Shown piece after piece: positions 8,678 to 18,413 of a DNA stretch of 64,000 nucleotides. The DNA is taken from NCBI GenBank assembly GCA_964585385.1, contig CAZPDP010000002.1, forward strand, positions 189,239-253,238, in the 5' to 3' direction. The position numbers and the translations under genes were made by a program. How positions within the stretch are numbered: the stretch's first letter is position 1; each line of letters opens with the position of its first letter. Below the pieces are notes generated by a model that was given only the letters and a program-made list of their open reading frames with translations, made no database searches and was not told the DNA's origin. The DNA comes from JAGXLC01 sp964585385 (GTDB taxonomy: Bacteria; Bacteroidota; Bacteroidia; Bacteroidales; UBA12077).

Positions 8678-9238
8678 TCAGGATTTATCTTCGTCCTTCT
8701 TTTCCTCATCTTTCGATGATGATTTTGTTTCTGTCTTTTTCGCCTCTTTATCTTCAGCCTTCTTTTGTGTTTGCTTCGTGGATTTAGCTGAAGCTTTGGT
8801 TTCCTTTTTCTCCCCGGATTTTGTTTCTGTCTTCTTTTCAGTCTTTGTTTCCTCAGTTTTCTTCGCTTTTGTTTCTGTCTTTTTCTTTTGCGTAGTACCA
8901 CTCTTAGAGGTGGCAGATTTGCTTTTTGCTGTGGATTTGGACTGCGTTTTTTTCTGTCCTCCTGATTTTTTCTCTCCTTCTTCTTTTTTCTTAGGCTCTG
9001 CCTTCTTTTCCTGTTCAGCTTTTACCTTGGATTCTTCCACCTTTTCTTTTTTCTGAAGATCCCCTTTGGTCGTTTTAATATCTATACCTTCCATTTTATC
9101 TTGTAATTCAGGTGCATTGTCCTGAGGATTCTTCATCAGGGCTTTCTTTTTGATCTTATTCTTTTTTCTCGGTCTTCTCACACCATAGGTATTACGATAA
9201 ATCTTACCTTTTTTTGTTTTTTTATCTCCTTTTCCCAT
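8678..9238 (-). CDS. THX-type ribosomal protein with long Lys/Glu/Thr-rich tail
   Basis: From ATG 9238 the first ~24 residues, MGKGDKKTKKGKIYRNTYGV followed by RRPRK, match the small ribosomal protein THX, which is normally only about 25-35 residues. Here it continues to 186 residues with a tail of mostly Lys, Glu, Thr, Ser, Gln and Ala that should be disordered. An in-frame start 13 codons upstream is unlikely because THX begins at MGKGDKK. The tail has no stop or frameshift, so it is a real extension. Confidence 0.75.
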   Translation of the reverse strand: MGKGDKKTKKGKIYRNTYGVRRPRKKNKIKKKALMKNPQDNAPELQDKMEGIDIKTTKGDLQKKEKVEESKVKAEQEKKAEPKKKEEGEKKSGGQKKTQSKSTAKSKSATSKSGTTQKKKTETKAKKTEETKTEKKTETKSGEKKETKASAKSTKQTQKKAEDKEAKKTETKSSSKDEEKKDEDKS

Positions 9239-9504
9239 AAATATGTAATTTAAAGTTAGTTCTACTTTAGTAAGCAAGCAAAATTACAAAAAAATCCTTA
9301 TGATGAAAAGATTAACTCTAAATCCTTGATTTATAAGCTGGTTAACTGGTGGTTGCTTGTTTTTGAATAGTGGTGTTTTCCTAAAAGCGGGTAGCTTTTT
9401 TTCTATAGTTTATAACATTGGTTTTTAATAAACAAGCGTAGTGAAATCAACATGTTTGATTTTACTTGGCTCCTGTCAGCATCATTACTTCATGTGGCAT
9501 TAGT

Positions 9505-9810
9505 CTTTCTTTTTTTGCATTGCCAAAAAAAAGAAACAAAAAAACGCTAGGCAAAAATTAGCCTACCCTCGCTCATTTCCACCCTATCCCGCGCGATTTT
9601 GCCGGGCTAACGCGCAATTTAGCAAAAGGTGCTACCAGACCTGAACTTTTGCCTTGCCGTATAATAAGATTTTATTCCAGCGGGTGACTTTCTTCGCTTC
9701 CTTTTTGTATGGTAGACAAAAAGGAAGAATTAAACTTCAAATTATCAATTTTTTTGTCCCCGACACTTCGTGTACGGGGCAGGCAGTGAGCGAAAATCGC
9801 TCAATTTGGG
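9505..9810. repeat. Hairpin-rich spacer with several inverted repeats
   Basis: The 617-bp gap between the THX-like gene and folA has no coding potential but holds strong hairpins: a TTTCTTTTTTT/AAAAAAAGAAA pair around 9508-9537; a perfect 12-bp stem CTTCCTTTTTGT (9697-9708) with its complement at 9716-9727; CCCCGACAC/GTGTaCGGGG around 9757-9778; and GAGCG/CGCTC at 9788-9802. The 23 bp at 9788-9810 recur exactly in inverted orientation at 14586-14608. It resembles a dispersed intergenic repeat of this phylum. Confidence 0.5.
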
Positions 9811-9855
9811 TGAGAGATAATCGGTTTTGATTAAGATTACCTGTTGTAAGATTGT

Positions 9856-10338
9856 TTATTTTCTGTCATAGGTTATGATAGAAAAAGGATATCGATGCTT
9901 CTCATCCTTCTCATGATAAATTCTTTCAGTTTCCTGCCATTCCTCAGGATTGATTTCCGGGAAAAATGTATCAGCCTCAAATTCAGCATGGACTCTCGTT
10001 AAATAGATCCTGTCGGCTTTCGGCATGGCAAGTCTGTAGATGTTTTCGCCTCCAATAATGAAGGGCTCATCATCATTTTTTACCTGTTTGAGAGCTTCTT
10101 CCAGAGAATTTACAATAACACATCCTTGCGCCCGGTAATTTTTATTCCGGGTAATGATGATGTTGGTTCTGTGAGGAAGAGGTCTGCCCTGAGACTCGAA
10201 TGTTTTCCTTCCGGCAATTACGTGATGGCCTTTGGTGGTTTGCTTGAAATGTTTCAGGTCATCGGGAAGATGCCATAAAAGCTTGTTGTCTTTTCCAATA
10301 GCATTGTTTTCTGCAGCAGCAACGATCATTGAGAGCAT
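9856..10338 (-). CDS. folA: Dihydrofolate reductase
   Basis: About 160 residues. The start MLSMIVAAAENNAIGKDNKL and the substrate loop LLWHLPDDLKHFKQTT are classical DHFR, followed by the NADPH-binding region (GRKTFES, IIITRN, FIIGGENIYRLAM). It regenerates tetrahydrofolate from the dihydrofolate made by thymidylate synthase. The ATG at 10338 was chosen over 10347 because DHFRs begin just before the first beta strand. It lies downstream of thyA in the same operon. Confidence 0.95.
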   Translation of the reverse strand: MLSMIVAAAENNAIGKDNKLLWHLPDDLKHFKQTTKGHHVIAGRKTFESQGRPLPHRTNIIITRNKNYRAQGCVIVNSLEEALKQVKNDDEPFIIGGENIYRLAMPKADRIYLTRVHAEFEADTFFPEINPEEWQETERIYHEKDEKHRYPFSIITYDRK

Positions 10339-10356
10339 ATCAATCATTTTTTTCGT

Positions 10357-11151
10357 TTAAATGGATACTTTACCTTTAATGTGTGGGTGTGGATTGTAAT
10401 TTTCCAGTTTGAAATCATCGTAAGTAAAACTGAAAATGTCTTTTTTGGCCGGGTTAATTTTCATCGTGGGTAATTCCCGGGGAGTCCTCTGAAGCTGGAG
10501 GTTTACCTGCTCGGTGTGATTGAGGTAGATGTGCGCATCACCCAGCGTATGGATAAATTCAGCGGGTTCCAGTCCGGTTACCTGCGCCACCATCAGGGTA
10601 AGCAGAGAATAGGATGCAATGTTAAAAGGCACGCCCAGGAACAGGTCGGCGCTTCTCTGGTAAAGCTGGCAGGATAGTTTGCCTTTGTTTACATAAAACT
10701 GGAATAAAATATGACAGGGTGGGAGGGCCATATTTTTCAAATCACCCGGATTCCAGGCGCTAACTATGTGCCTGCGGGAATGCGGATTGTGTTTTATAGA
10801 ATTAATGACATCTGATATCTGATCGATATGTTCGCCATCCGGTGTCGGCCAGGAGCGCCACTGGTAACCATAAATGTGTCCCAGTTCGCCGTTTTCATCT
10901 GCCCATTCGTTCCATATCCTGACATTGTGTTCCTGCAGCCACTTAGCACTGGTGTCGCCTCTGAGAAACCACAGAAGCTCGTAAATAACAGACTTCAGAT
11001 GGATCTTTTTGGTAGTTAGAAGTGGAAAGCCCTCCTGAAGGTTGAAACGCATCTGGTAACCAAATGTACTGATGGTTCCAGTTCCTGTACGATCGGCTTT
11101 ACGGTCGCCGTTTTTCATTACATGGCTGAGTAAATCAAGGTATTGACGCAT
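10357..11151 (-). CDS. thyA: Thymidylate synthase
   Basis: 264 residues, the length of bacterial ThyA. Features include RTGTGTISTFGYQMRF (folate/phosphate loop), LWFLRGDTSAKWL, the nucleophilic Cys in ALPPCHILFQFYV, QRSADLFLGVPFNIASY (nucleotide binding) and HIYLNHTEQ. It methylates dUMP to dTMP using methylene-tetrahydrofolate. The ATG at 11151 is preferred to the TTG two codons upstream. folA follows after 18 bp, a coupled folate cycle operon. Confidence 0.97.
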   Translation of the reverse strand: MRQYLDLLSHVMKNGDRKADRTGTGTISTFGYQMRFNLQEGFPLLTTKKIHLKSVIYELLWFLRGDTSAKWLQEHNVRIWNEWADENGELGHIYGYQWRSWPTPDGEHIDQISDVINSIKHNPHSRRHIVSAWNPGDLKNMALPPCHILFQFYVNKGKLSCQLYQRSADLFLGVPFNIASYSLLTLMVAQVTGLEPAEFIHTLGDAHIYLNHTEQVNLQLQRTPRELPTMKINPAKKDIFSFTYDDFKLENYNPHPHIKGKVSI

Positions 11152-11458
11152 AGACAAATGATTTTATTCATGTAAAATTATAAAAATTCCATGCATATTT
11201 CCCCTATTCCTTTAATTTAGAATCCCCAATTTATGAACAGTTTTTCTGTCTGGTAGTTAGTGTTTTGAAAAATGGAGTAACCCCTGTCTTTCATTTTTAT
11301 TTCATAAATGAATTACGACACGAAATGACACTATTTCAGCCTACCTTTGTCTGAATTTTTTTCTTGTTCAAAAAACGTGTAAAACAGAAGAGCAGGAATC
11401 GCATTTAAGCCAATGTATTTTATTAATTTTATCAAAGTTAACGAAAAACATTTTATTC

Positions 11459-12505
11459 ATGCAGATAGCCATTACAGCAGATTTGCACCTCAGGGAAAAG
11501 GAAAGGCATCCTGAACGATACAATGCCCTTGAAAATATTTACAAACAATGCAGGGATAAGGGAATTCATGCACTCATTATAGCCGGAGACCTCTTCGATG
11601 CGGAATCTCCCAATTATTCAGATTTCGATAAGTTGTTGAGTCAATATTCTGATATTCAGACTTATGTCATTCCGGGAAACCATGATCCCGGTCTCAAACA
11701 AAATCTTTTTGCCGCGGGAAATTTAACTGTTTATACTGAACCAACCATCCAGAGTTTTGATGATGCGGATTTTTTGTTTATACCTTATTTCGCGGACAGG
11801 TCAATGGGAGAGCTAATCGCTTCCCATAAGAACAAACTGGGCGATAAATGGGTGCTTATCAGCCATGGCGACTACCTGGGAGGAAGCCGGGAAACCAATC
11901 CTTATGAACCCGGTACGTATATGCCAGTCAACAGAAAGGATTTGGAATACTATAATCCTTCCAGGGTAATACTGGGGCATATCCATAAATACTATGATAC
12001 GGGAAGACTTTACTATACGGGTTCACCCTGTGCAATGGATATCAATGAAACCGGGAAAAGACGGTTTCTTATAATTAACAGTGAAACATTTTCGGTTAGA
12101 TCACAGATAGTAGACACCGAAAAAATTTACTTTAACGAAACCCTCACAGTATTGCCTGTTAAGGATGAATGGAACTATGTTAAGGAGCAACTCAACCGGC
12201 TACTACAGAGATGGAGCCTGGACGAAGAAGATAAGAATAAAGCCACATTGCGAATACGGGTAAAAGGATTTACAACAGACCGGAAAAAACTCCATGATTA
12301 CATTCGGGATATTCTTAAGGATTTCTCATTCTATAAAAACGAGGGCCCGGATTTATCAGGAGTTTCAGTTGCAGAAGACCCGGAACTGACTGGTTTTATG
12401 GAGGAAGTAAAAAATAAAATCATGCAGCTCGAATGGGACGAAGAGGATACTTATACACGGAAAGAAGATATTCTTCAGGAAGCATTGAAAATTATATTAA
12501 ATTAA
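11459..12505 (+). CDS. SbcD/YhaO-like metallophosphoesterase (DNA repair exonuclease family)
   Basis: 348 residues. The calcineurin-like metal-site motifs occur in order: D-x-H in ITADLHL, GDLFD, GNHD, SHGD, and GHIHKY near residue 175. The C-terminal half is a capping region without a recognisable domain. The gene ends 4 bp before a coiled-coil ATPase gene, the arrangement of SbcDC/Mre11-Rad50 and of B. subtilis YhaO-YhaN. It is therefore probably the nuclease subunit of a DNA end-processing complex. Confidence 0.85.
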   Translation: MQIAITADLHLREKERHPERYNALENIYKQCRDKGIHALIIAGDLFDAESPNYSDFDKLLSQYSDIQTYVIPGNHDPGLKQNLFAAGNLTVYTEPTIQSFDDADFLFIPYFADRSMGELIASHKNKLGDKWVLISHGDYLGGSRETNPYEPGTYMPVNRKDLEYYNPSRVILGHIHKYYDTGRLYYTGSPCAMDINETGKRRFLIINSETFSVRSQIVDTEKIYFNETLTVLPVKDEWNYVKEQLNRLLQRWSLDEEDKNKATLRIRVKGFTTDRKKLHDYIRDILKDFSFYKNEGPDLSGVSVAEDPELTGFMEEVKNKIMQLEWDEEDTYTRKEDILQEALKIILN

Positions 12506-12509
12506 GAGT

Positions 12510-14585
12510 ATGGCAGTTAGAATAGAAAAAGTAAGCGTTACCGGACTTGGCCCTCTCAAAAAATTTGAGCAGACTTTCAGCCGTTTTAATGTTATTTTTA
12601 GTCCGAATGAAAAAGGCAAAACCTATCTTACTGAATTTATATTGCGTTCTCTTTTCAGAAATCGAAAAAGATGGAAACATATTCGCAGTGGAGGAAAGGG
12701 AAAAGTTTGGGTAAGCGGACTCGAGGAGCAGTCCCTGGCTTTTTCTCCTTCCTCAAAAGAAAAGCTGGAGGATTTCTGGGAAGAGCAATACGGGCTGCCT
12801 TCCAGTATTTCGAATATACTGATGGCCAAAGGGGCCGAGGCTTCGATCAGCTCTGAGGGCATTGACAAGCACACGATTAAGGAGGTATTGTCTGGTATCA
12901 ATGTATTGGATAACATCGACAAAAAAATTTCCAGAACGATACAAACCGCAAAAATTGAAGGCAACTTCATTGATATTAAGAAGCAGGGCGAAGGAAAGGA
13001 GTTGATGAAGGCTGAAAAAGAGCTGGAGGAGATTAAAAAGCTCTCCAGAAAAATGGAAACAGACTACACAGTTGGAATAAGTGAAGATTATAAGCAGAAA
13101 ATTAAAGAAAAGCAAAAGCAGATTGAGCAGTTGCGGGAGGCCAAAAAATACCGTGCCTGGATGATTTCCGAAAAGATGAAAAAGATCCAGGAGGAGGGTT
13201 CCAGGTACCCGGAGGAAGATATTAGTCAGTTGCAACAGGATATCCGGATTTATGAAGATACTGGCGATGAGTATAAGAAAAAAAAGCAAGAATATGAGGA
13301 AGCTGCAAAGCAAAGCAGTCAGTTAGATTGGCTTAGAAGCGCAAAGGAGAATTACCGGGAGTGGACTATCAACAGGGCTTTTTCCCTTAACAGGCTTTAT
13401 TATGTGCTTACGGTTATCTTGGCGCTCGCTTCCATGATTTTCATCGCGTTTAACATGAAAATTGCTGCGTTAATAGCTTTCCTCGGGACCATGGGTAGTA
13501 TTTTCGTTATATTGAAAAAACTGTATGATTTTACCAGGGAATATGGGAAGCATAAAGAGTTACAGAAACTAAAAACAGAGTTTGAGAATCTGTTTGAAAG
13601 ATCATTAACAGATATTTCTGTTCTTGAAGAGGAACTTCAGAAGCAGGAGAAACAAGCCCAGAAGGCAGAATATGCTAAAAATGAGATGGAAGAAAAAGAG
13701 CAAAAGCTAAACAGCCTGAAGAACAGAATCCAGGAACAGTTTAACACACTATGGGAAGAAATTCCCGGGGAGAATCAATGGAGCAATACCCTCAGTACAA
13801 TTAAACAGCGGAGAAAAGAACTCACCGATCAGTATAAACAGGAGCAGAAAAAGCTTGTCAGCCTCAAGGTGAATGAATCGGACTTCAGAACCACAGACCC
13901 GGGTGTAGCTTATAGTGAGGAAAAGTACGTGGAATTGGAACAGGAGCTGGAAGCACTGAAAAAGAAACTGGGTGCGAATGAGGAACAGCTAACAACCCTG
14001 AAACACCAGATCTGCGGGGTAACAAAAGATGATTTTCATACGTCCTGGGAAAAAGTGATGGAAAATCTGCGAAACAAAGAGGAAGAAAAGAAAGAAGAAC
14101 TGAAAGAAATAAAATCTCAGATTGTAGCGGGAATCGTTGTTCATAATCTAATTGATGAATACAGAAAGCAGGAGAATCAAAAAATGCAGGAAGGGCTGGC
14201 TTCTGAAACCGTCACAAAGCCATTGTGGGACATTACCCAGCGATATACTTCCCTTTCTCTTGAAAACAACGCATTGATAGTATCAGACAATTTTGATGAC
14301 TACGATTTGCAGGATTTAAGTACAGGTGCTAAAGAGCAGATTATGCTGGCATTGCGGATTGGTTTTAGCCGTAAGCTGTTAAAGAAGGATGCATTGTTCC
14401 TGATTATGGACGATACCTTTCAGCATTCCGACTGGAGCAAACGGGAGGTGCTGGTGAACAAGCTGGCTGAGATTGCCGGTATGGGTTGGCAGATCATTTA
14501 TTTTACCATGGACAATCATATCGATGAGCTTTTCCAAAAAGCAGGCAGCGGAATGGGTAAAGATTTCAGACGAATGGAATTATAA
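12510..14585 (+). CDS. SbcC/YhaN-like coiled-coil ATPase with two central membrane segments
   Basis: 691 residues. A Walker A-like loop (SPNEKGKT, residues 31-38, with Ser in place of the first Gly) is followed by long coiled coils (about 150-280 and 345-560), an ABC-type signature LSTGAKEQIMLALRIG near 602-617 and Walker B LFLIMDD near 628. No CxxC zinc hook is present. Instead the middle (about 289-340) has two hydrophobic helices separated by a short turn. Membrane helices between coiled coils are known in YhaN-type proteins, so the complex may be membrane tethered. It forms an operon with the upstream phosphoesterase. Confidence 0.82.
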   Translation: MAVRIEKVSVTGLGPLKKFEQTFSRFNVIFSPNEKGKTYLTEFILRSLFRNRKRWKHIRSGGKGKVWVSGLEEQSLAFSPSSKEKLEDFWEEQYGLPSSISNILMAKGAEASISSEGIDKHTIKEVLSGINVLDNIDKKISRTIQTAKIEGNFIDIKKQGEGKELMKAEKELEEIKKLSRKMETDYTVGISEDYKQKIKEKQKQIEQLREAKKYRAWMISEKMKKIQEEGSRYPEEDISQLQQDIRIYEDTGDEYKKKKQEYEEAAKQSSQLDWLRSAKENYREWTINRAFSLNRLYYVLTVILALASMIFIAFNMKIAALIAFLGTMGSIFVILKKLYDFTREYGKHKELQKLKTEFENLFERSLTDISVLEEELQKQEKQAQKAEYAKNEMEEKEQKLNSLKNRIQEQFNTLWEEIPGENQWSNTLSTIKQRRKELTDQYKQEQKKLVSLKVNESDFRTTDPGVAYSEEKYVELEQELEALKKKLGANEEQLTTLKHQICGVTKDDFHTSWEKVMENLRNKEEEKKEELKEIKSQIVAGIVVHNLIDEYRKQENQKMQEGLASETVTKPLWDITQRYTSLSLENNALIVSDNFDDYDLQDLSTGAKEQIMLALRIGFSRKLLKKDALFLIMDDTFQHSDWSKREVLVNKLAEIAGMGWQIIYFTMDNHIDELFQKAGSGMGKDFRRMEL

Positions 14586-14608
14586 CCCAAATTGAGCGAT
14601 TTTCGCTC
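14586..14608. repeat. Inverted copy of the 23-bp repeat at 9788-9810
   Basis: The 23 bases immediately after the ATPase stop codon are the exact reverse complement of 9788-9810 and contain the GAGCGATTTTCGCTC hairpin, probably a transcription end. The two copies bracket the thyA-folA and nuclease-ATPase operons. Confidence 0.6.
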
Positions 14609-14818
14609 CCTTACAGAATCCCAAACAAAATCTTTTGAGCTTAAACCTTTCACTTACAGAAGAATCTAATGTCAGGAGGGTAAGGATTATCTATCAAAGG
14701 CTTTGATGGAGGCAAAAGCTATCTGAGCAAAAAAAGTAATTATTTATTAACTTTAGATACTAACATAATGTTACCTATGTTTAAAACCAACTAATTTCCA
14801 ACTTTAATTCTTTTAACA

Positions 14819-17800
14819 ATGAAACACACCCTTATTTTACTAACCTTTCTGATAGGCGGATGGATGACCTATGGTCAGTCTGCTGAAGGAGAAACCCTGT
14901 TATTGAAAAGTCCTTCTGTGAGTGAATCCCGCATAGTTTTTACCTATGCAGGTGATATCTGGATTGCAGATAAGGATGGATCAAACGCTCAAAGGCTTAC
15001 TGTTCATGAAGGCGCTGAAACCAACCCGGTATTCTCTCCTGACGGGAACTGGGTAGCTTTTTCAGGTCATTATGAAGGCAATACTGACGTTTATGTTGTT
15101 TCTGCAGAAGGCGGTATGCCTGAACGACTCACCTATCATCCCAATTCCGATGTGGTGAGAAGCTGGCAAGGAAACACCAGCATTGTGTTTTCTTCCTCCC
15201 GGTCTTCAAACAGCGGTCGCTTTTCAAAATTGTTTACTGTGGAGAGAAGCGGAGGCTTACCCCAGGAAATGGCCATGCCGGAAGCCCATCAGGGTACGGT
15301 TTCTCCTGATGGACGATATACTGCTTACATCAAGAATCCTGACCCCAACGAAGGCATTGGCGTTTACCGGCCTTTCAAGCAATACAGGGGAGGTAACACA
15401 CCCCAGGTCTGGATTTTCGATAACGAAACCTATGAGGTTGAGGAGATCCCTCAAAACGGCTCCAATAACACCCATCCGGTTTGGGCTGGTAAGGAAAAGG
15501 TGTATTTCCTGTCAGACCGGAATGGTTATAACAATGTGTATAGATATGATTTAACCACCAAGGAAGTAAAGCAAATCACCGAATTTAGCGATTACCCTGT
15601 TAAAACGCTTCATTCAAACGGCGAAACCCTGTCCTTTGAACAGGGCGGTCGAGTTCATCTGTACGATATTTCCACCGAAGAACTGACGACTCTGCACATT
15701 ACCATCAAACCCGATATTCCATATAAGAGACCTCACTATGCAGATGGAAAAGACTACATCCGGCATTTTTCCATTTCTCCTTCCGGTGTTAGAGCAGTAA
15801 TGGGAGTCAGAGGCGATGTCTTTACCATTCCCACTGAGAAAGGTGACATAAGGAATATTACTGAATCACCCGGTGCTCATGACCGGTTCCCTGCCTGGTC
15901 TCCCGACGGTGACAAGATTGCCTGGTTTTCCGATGCCAATGGTGAATACCAGTTAATGATTGCCGATCAAAAAGGAGAAAATGAGCCAACAACCATTTCC
16001 TTTGAAAATCCATCTTTCTATTATGGTCCTTACTGGTCGCCTAACAGCAAGAAACTTGCCTTTTACGATAAGCATCTCAACATGTATTATGTGGATGTTG
16101 AGAAAAAGCAGCCCGTAAAAATAGACAAGGACATTTATGCCAATCCCAGGCCCAAGTTTACCCCTGACTGGTCTCCCGATAGCAAATGGTTAACCTACAC
16201 CCGCAGACTGGAGAATCAGCTTAATGCCGTGTTTGTTTACAATGTGGAAACCGGCGAAAAGAAGCAGATCACCGATGGCATGAGTGAGACCGCTTATCCT
16301 ACCTTTGGTTCTGAAGGGAATTATCTCTTTTTTGCAGCCAGTACAGACTATGGGCTTAATGCCAGCTGGCTGGATATGACCAATTACCCGCACCGGGTAA
16401 CGTATAGCATTTATGCTGTTGTTCTGCAAAAGGACAAAGAGTCTCCCTTTGCACCCGAAAGTGATGAAGAGCAAATCGATAAAGGAGAGGAGAATGGGAA
16501 AAAGGATGACAAGGATAAGAATGGAAAGAAGGAGGACAAGGTAAAGGTTCAGATAGATTTTGAGAACCTGGATCAGCGGATTGTTTCTCTGCCTGTACCA
16601 CCCCGGACCTATTCCCACCTGGAAGGCAATGTAAAAGGAAAGCTCTTCTTTTTAGAACAGGTCCCAGACCAGAGAGGGTACACCCTCCATGCTTTTGATA
16701 TGGAAGAAGAGAAAGACGATACCTGGCTTGAAGGTCTCAGAGGGTATGAAGTGAGCGCTGACGGTAAAAAGATGATTTATGCTACCTCGAGCGGAAACTA
16801 TGCCATAACAGGCACAGATGCCAAGCCTGAACCCGGAAAGGGAAGCCTGAATCTTTCAGAAATGAAGGTTTATGTGGAACCGCTGGAAGAATGGGAACAG
16901 ATGTTTGATGAAGTCTGGCGAATCGAACGGGATTTCTTCTATGTGGAAAACATGCACGGCGCCGACTGGGAAGCTGTGAAAGAAAAATACAAAAAATTTC
17001 TGCCTCATGTGGGTCACAGGGAAGACCTCAATTACCTGTTTGCTGAAATGATGGGAGAGATGGTGGTAGGCCATAACTACGTTGGAGGAGGAGACTACCC
17101 CGATGAGGAGAGCGTCAGGACAGGATTGCTGGGAGCGGATTATGAGATAGTCAATAACCGCTACCGGATCAAAAAGATCTATTCCGGTCTCAACTGGAAC
17201 CCATCTTTCGAGGCTCCCCTGACCAAACCCGGCGTGGATATAAATGAAGGCGATTACATCCTGGAAGTGGGCGGTGAAACGCTTACAGGAGATATGAATA
17301 TTTACAGCCTGTTCCAGAATACAGTGGATAAGCAGGTGAAACTGATGGTGAGTTCAGAGCCCCAACTCCAGGGAGCAAGAAAAGTAACCGTAGTACCTGT
17401 ACGCAGTGAAAGAAACCTCCGTTTCATGAACTGGGTGGAAGGCAACCGCAAGAAAGTGGATGAGATGACGGACGGCCGTGTAGCCTATGTTTACATGCCG
17501 AATACAGGGGGCGGAGGGTATACCTTCTTCAACCGGTATTATTTCTCCCAGCTTGACAAGGAAGCTGTCATCATTGATGAACGATACAACGGTGGAGGTT
17601 CGGCTGCAGACTATGTGATTAATCTGCTGGACAGGGAGATTATGAACTACTGGGGTCACCGCGATGGTAAGGTTACCGCAACGCCAGGCGCTGGTATCTT
17701 TGGTCCGAAAGCCATGATCATCAATGAATATGCAGCTTCAGGCGGCGACCTCATGCCTTTCCTGTTTAAAGAGAAAGACCTGGGTAAACTGGTCGGTAAA

Positions 17801-18079
17801 ACCACCCTCGGGATTCTGATAGGTATTTATGGTTATCCACCCCTGATGGATGGAGGTTTTGTGACCTCCCCAAGGTTTGGTATATTCTCCAAAGACGGGG
17901 AATGGATTATTGAAAACGAAGGCGTTCACCCGGATGTAGAGGTTGAGATGACACCGAAAGAGGTGATAAACGGCAAAGACCCGCAACTCGAAAAGGCTGT
18001 GGAGGTGATTATGAAAGAACTGGAAGAAAAAGAAGAAAAGGAAGTTAAAAAACCAGCTCCGCCGGTAAGAGCTTTGTAG
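14819..18079 (+). CDS. Secreted tricorn-type S41 peptidase
   Basis: 1086 residues with a signal peptide (residues 1-19, ending MTYGQS). A TolB/PD40-type beta-propeller region with repeated SPDG/WSPDG blades spans about 25-540, then a Lys/Asp/Glu-rich linker (about 548-590), a tricorn core domain, a PDZ-like segment (about 770-860) and the S41 catalytic domain. The nucleophile is likely Ser974 in NEYAASGGD, and YNGGGSAADY lies before it. It should cut oligopeptides in the periplasm. The gene stands alone and ends with a terminator hairpin. Confidence 0.87.
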   Translation: MKHTLILLTFLIGGWMTYGQSAEGETLLLKSPSVSESRIVFTYAGDIWIADKDGSNAQRLTVHEGAETNPVFSPDGNWVAFSGHYEGNTDVYVVSAEGGMPERLTYHPNSDVVRSWQGNTSIVFSSSRSSNSGRFSKLFTVERSGGLPQEMAMPEAHQGTVSPDGRYTAYIKNPDPNEGIGVYRPFKQYRGGNTPQVWIFDNETYEVEEIPQNGSNNTHPVWAGKEKVYFLSDRNGYNNVYRYDLTTKEVKQITEFSDYPVKTLHSNGETLSFEQGGRVHLYDISTEELTTLHITIKPDIPYKRPHYADGKDYIRHFSISPSGVRAVMGVRGDVFTIPTEKGDIRNITESPGAHDRFPAWSPDGDKIAWFSDANGEYQLMIADQKGENEPTTISFENPSFYYGPYWSPNSKKLAFYDKHLNMYYVDVEKKQPVKIDKDIYANPRPKFTPDWSPDSKWLTYTRRLENQLNAVFVYNVETGEKKQITDGMSETAYPTFGSEGNYLFFAASTDYGLNASWLDMTNYPHRVTYSIYAVVLQKDKESPFAPESDEEQIDKGEENGKKDDKDKNGKKEDKVKVQIDFENLDQRIVSLPVPPRTYSHLEGNVKGKLFFLEQVPDQRGYTLHAFDMEEEKDDTWLEGLRGYEVSADGKKMIYATSSGNYAITGTDAKPEPGKGSLNLSEMKVYVEPLEEWEQMFDEVWRIERDFFYVENMHGADWEAVKEKYKKFLPHVGHREDLNYLFAEMMGEMVVGHNYVGGGDYPDEESVRTGLLGADYEIVNNRYRIKKIYSGLNWNPSFEAPLTKPGVDINEGDYILEVGGETLTGDMNIYSLFQNTVDKQVKLMVSSEPQLQGARKVTVVPVRSERNLRFMNWVEGNRKKVDEMTDGRVAYVYMPNTGGGGYTFFNRYYFSQLDKEAVIIDERYNGGGSAADYVINLLDREIMNYWGHRDGKVTATPGAGIFGPKAMIINEYAASGGDLMPFLFKEKDLGKLVGKTTLGILIGIYGYPPLMDGGFVTSPRFGIFSKDGEWIIENEGVHPDVEVEMTPKEVINGKDPQLEKAVEVIMKELEEKEEKEVKKPAPPVRAL

Positions 18080-18112
18080 AAAACACAAAACAGAATGCAT
18101 TTAAAAAAGATA

Positions 18113-18140
18113 GCCATGGATTTCAGAAAGAATCCGTGGC
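18113..18140 (+). terminator. Rho-independent terminator of the tricorn protease gene
   Basis: GCCATGGATT (18113-18122) pairs with AATCCGTGGC (18131-18140), one G-T pair, followed by TTTTCTTTTT. The rest of the 334-bp gap up to the methylase gene is AT-rich and shows no gene. Confidence 0.8.
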
Positions 18141-18413
18141 TTTTCTTTTTCATACAATTTGTATAGAACACGGATGAAACAGATAAAACGGATATACACG
18201 GATTAGCAATTTTTATGGATTAATGCCTGTCATTCATTTAATCTGCTTTTTATCCAATCTCCTGTTCTGAACTATAAGGGTTCGAGAGGATTGTTTAACC
18301 ACCAGGACTTAAAGACTCAAATAACGCTAAAAAGAATTAAAGCAATAAATCACTAAGATTTTGTTAGTTTTTTACTCCCAGAAGCTTTATTTTCGCAAGT
18401 AAAATGAACATTC

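Noticed and set aside
8671..9056. Lys/Arg-rich and Phe/Ser-rich reading frames overlapping the THX-like gene
   Set aside because: They are other-frame shadows of a low-complexity Lys/Glu/Thr-coding stretch; only the frame starting MGKGDKK has family similarity.
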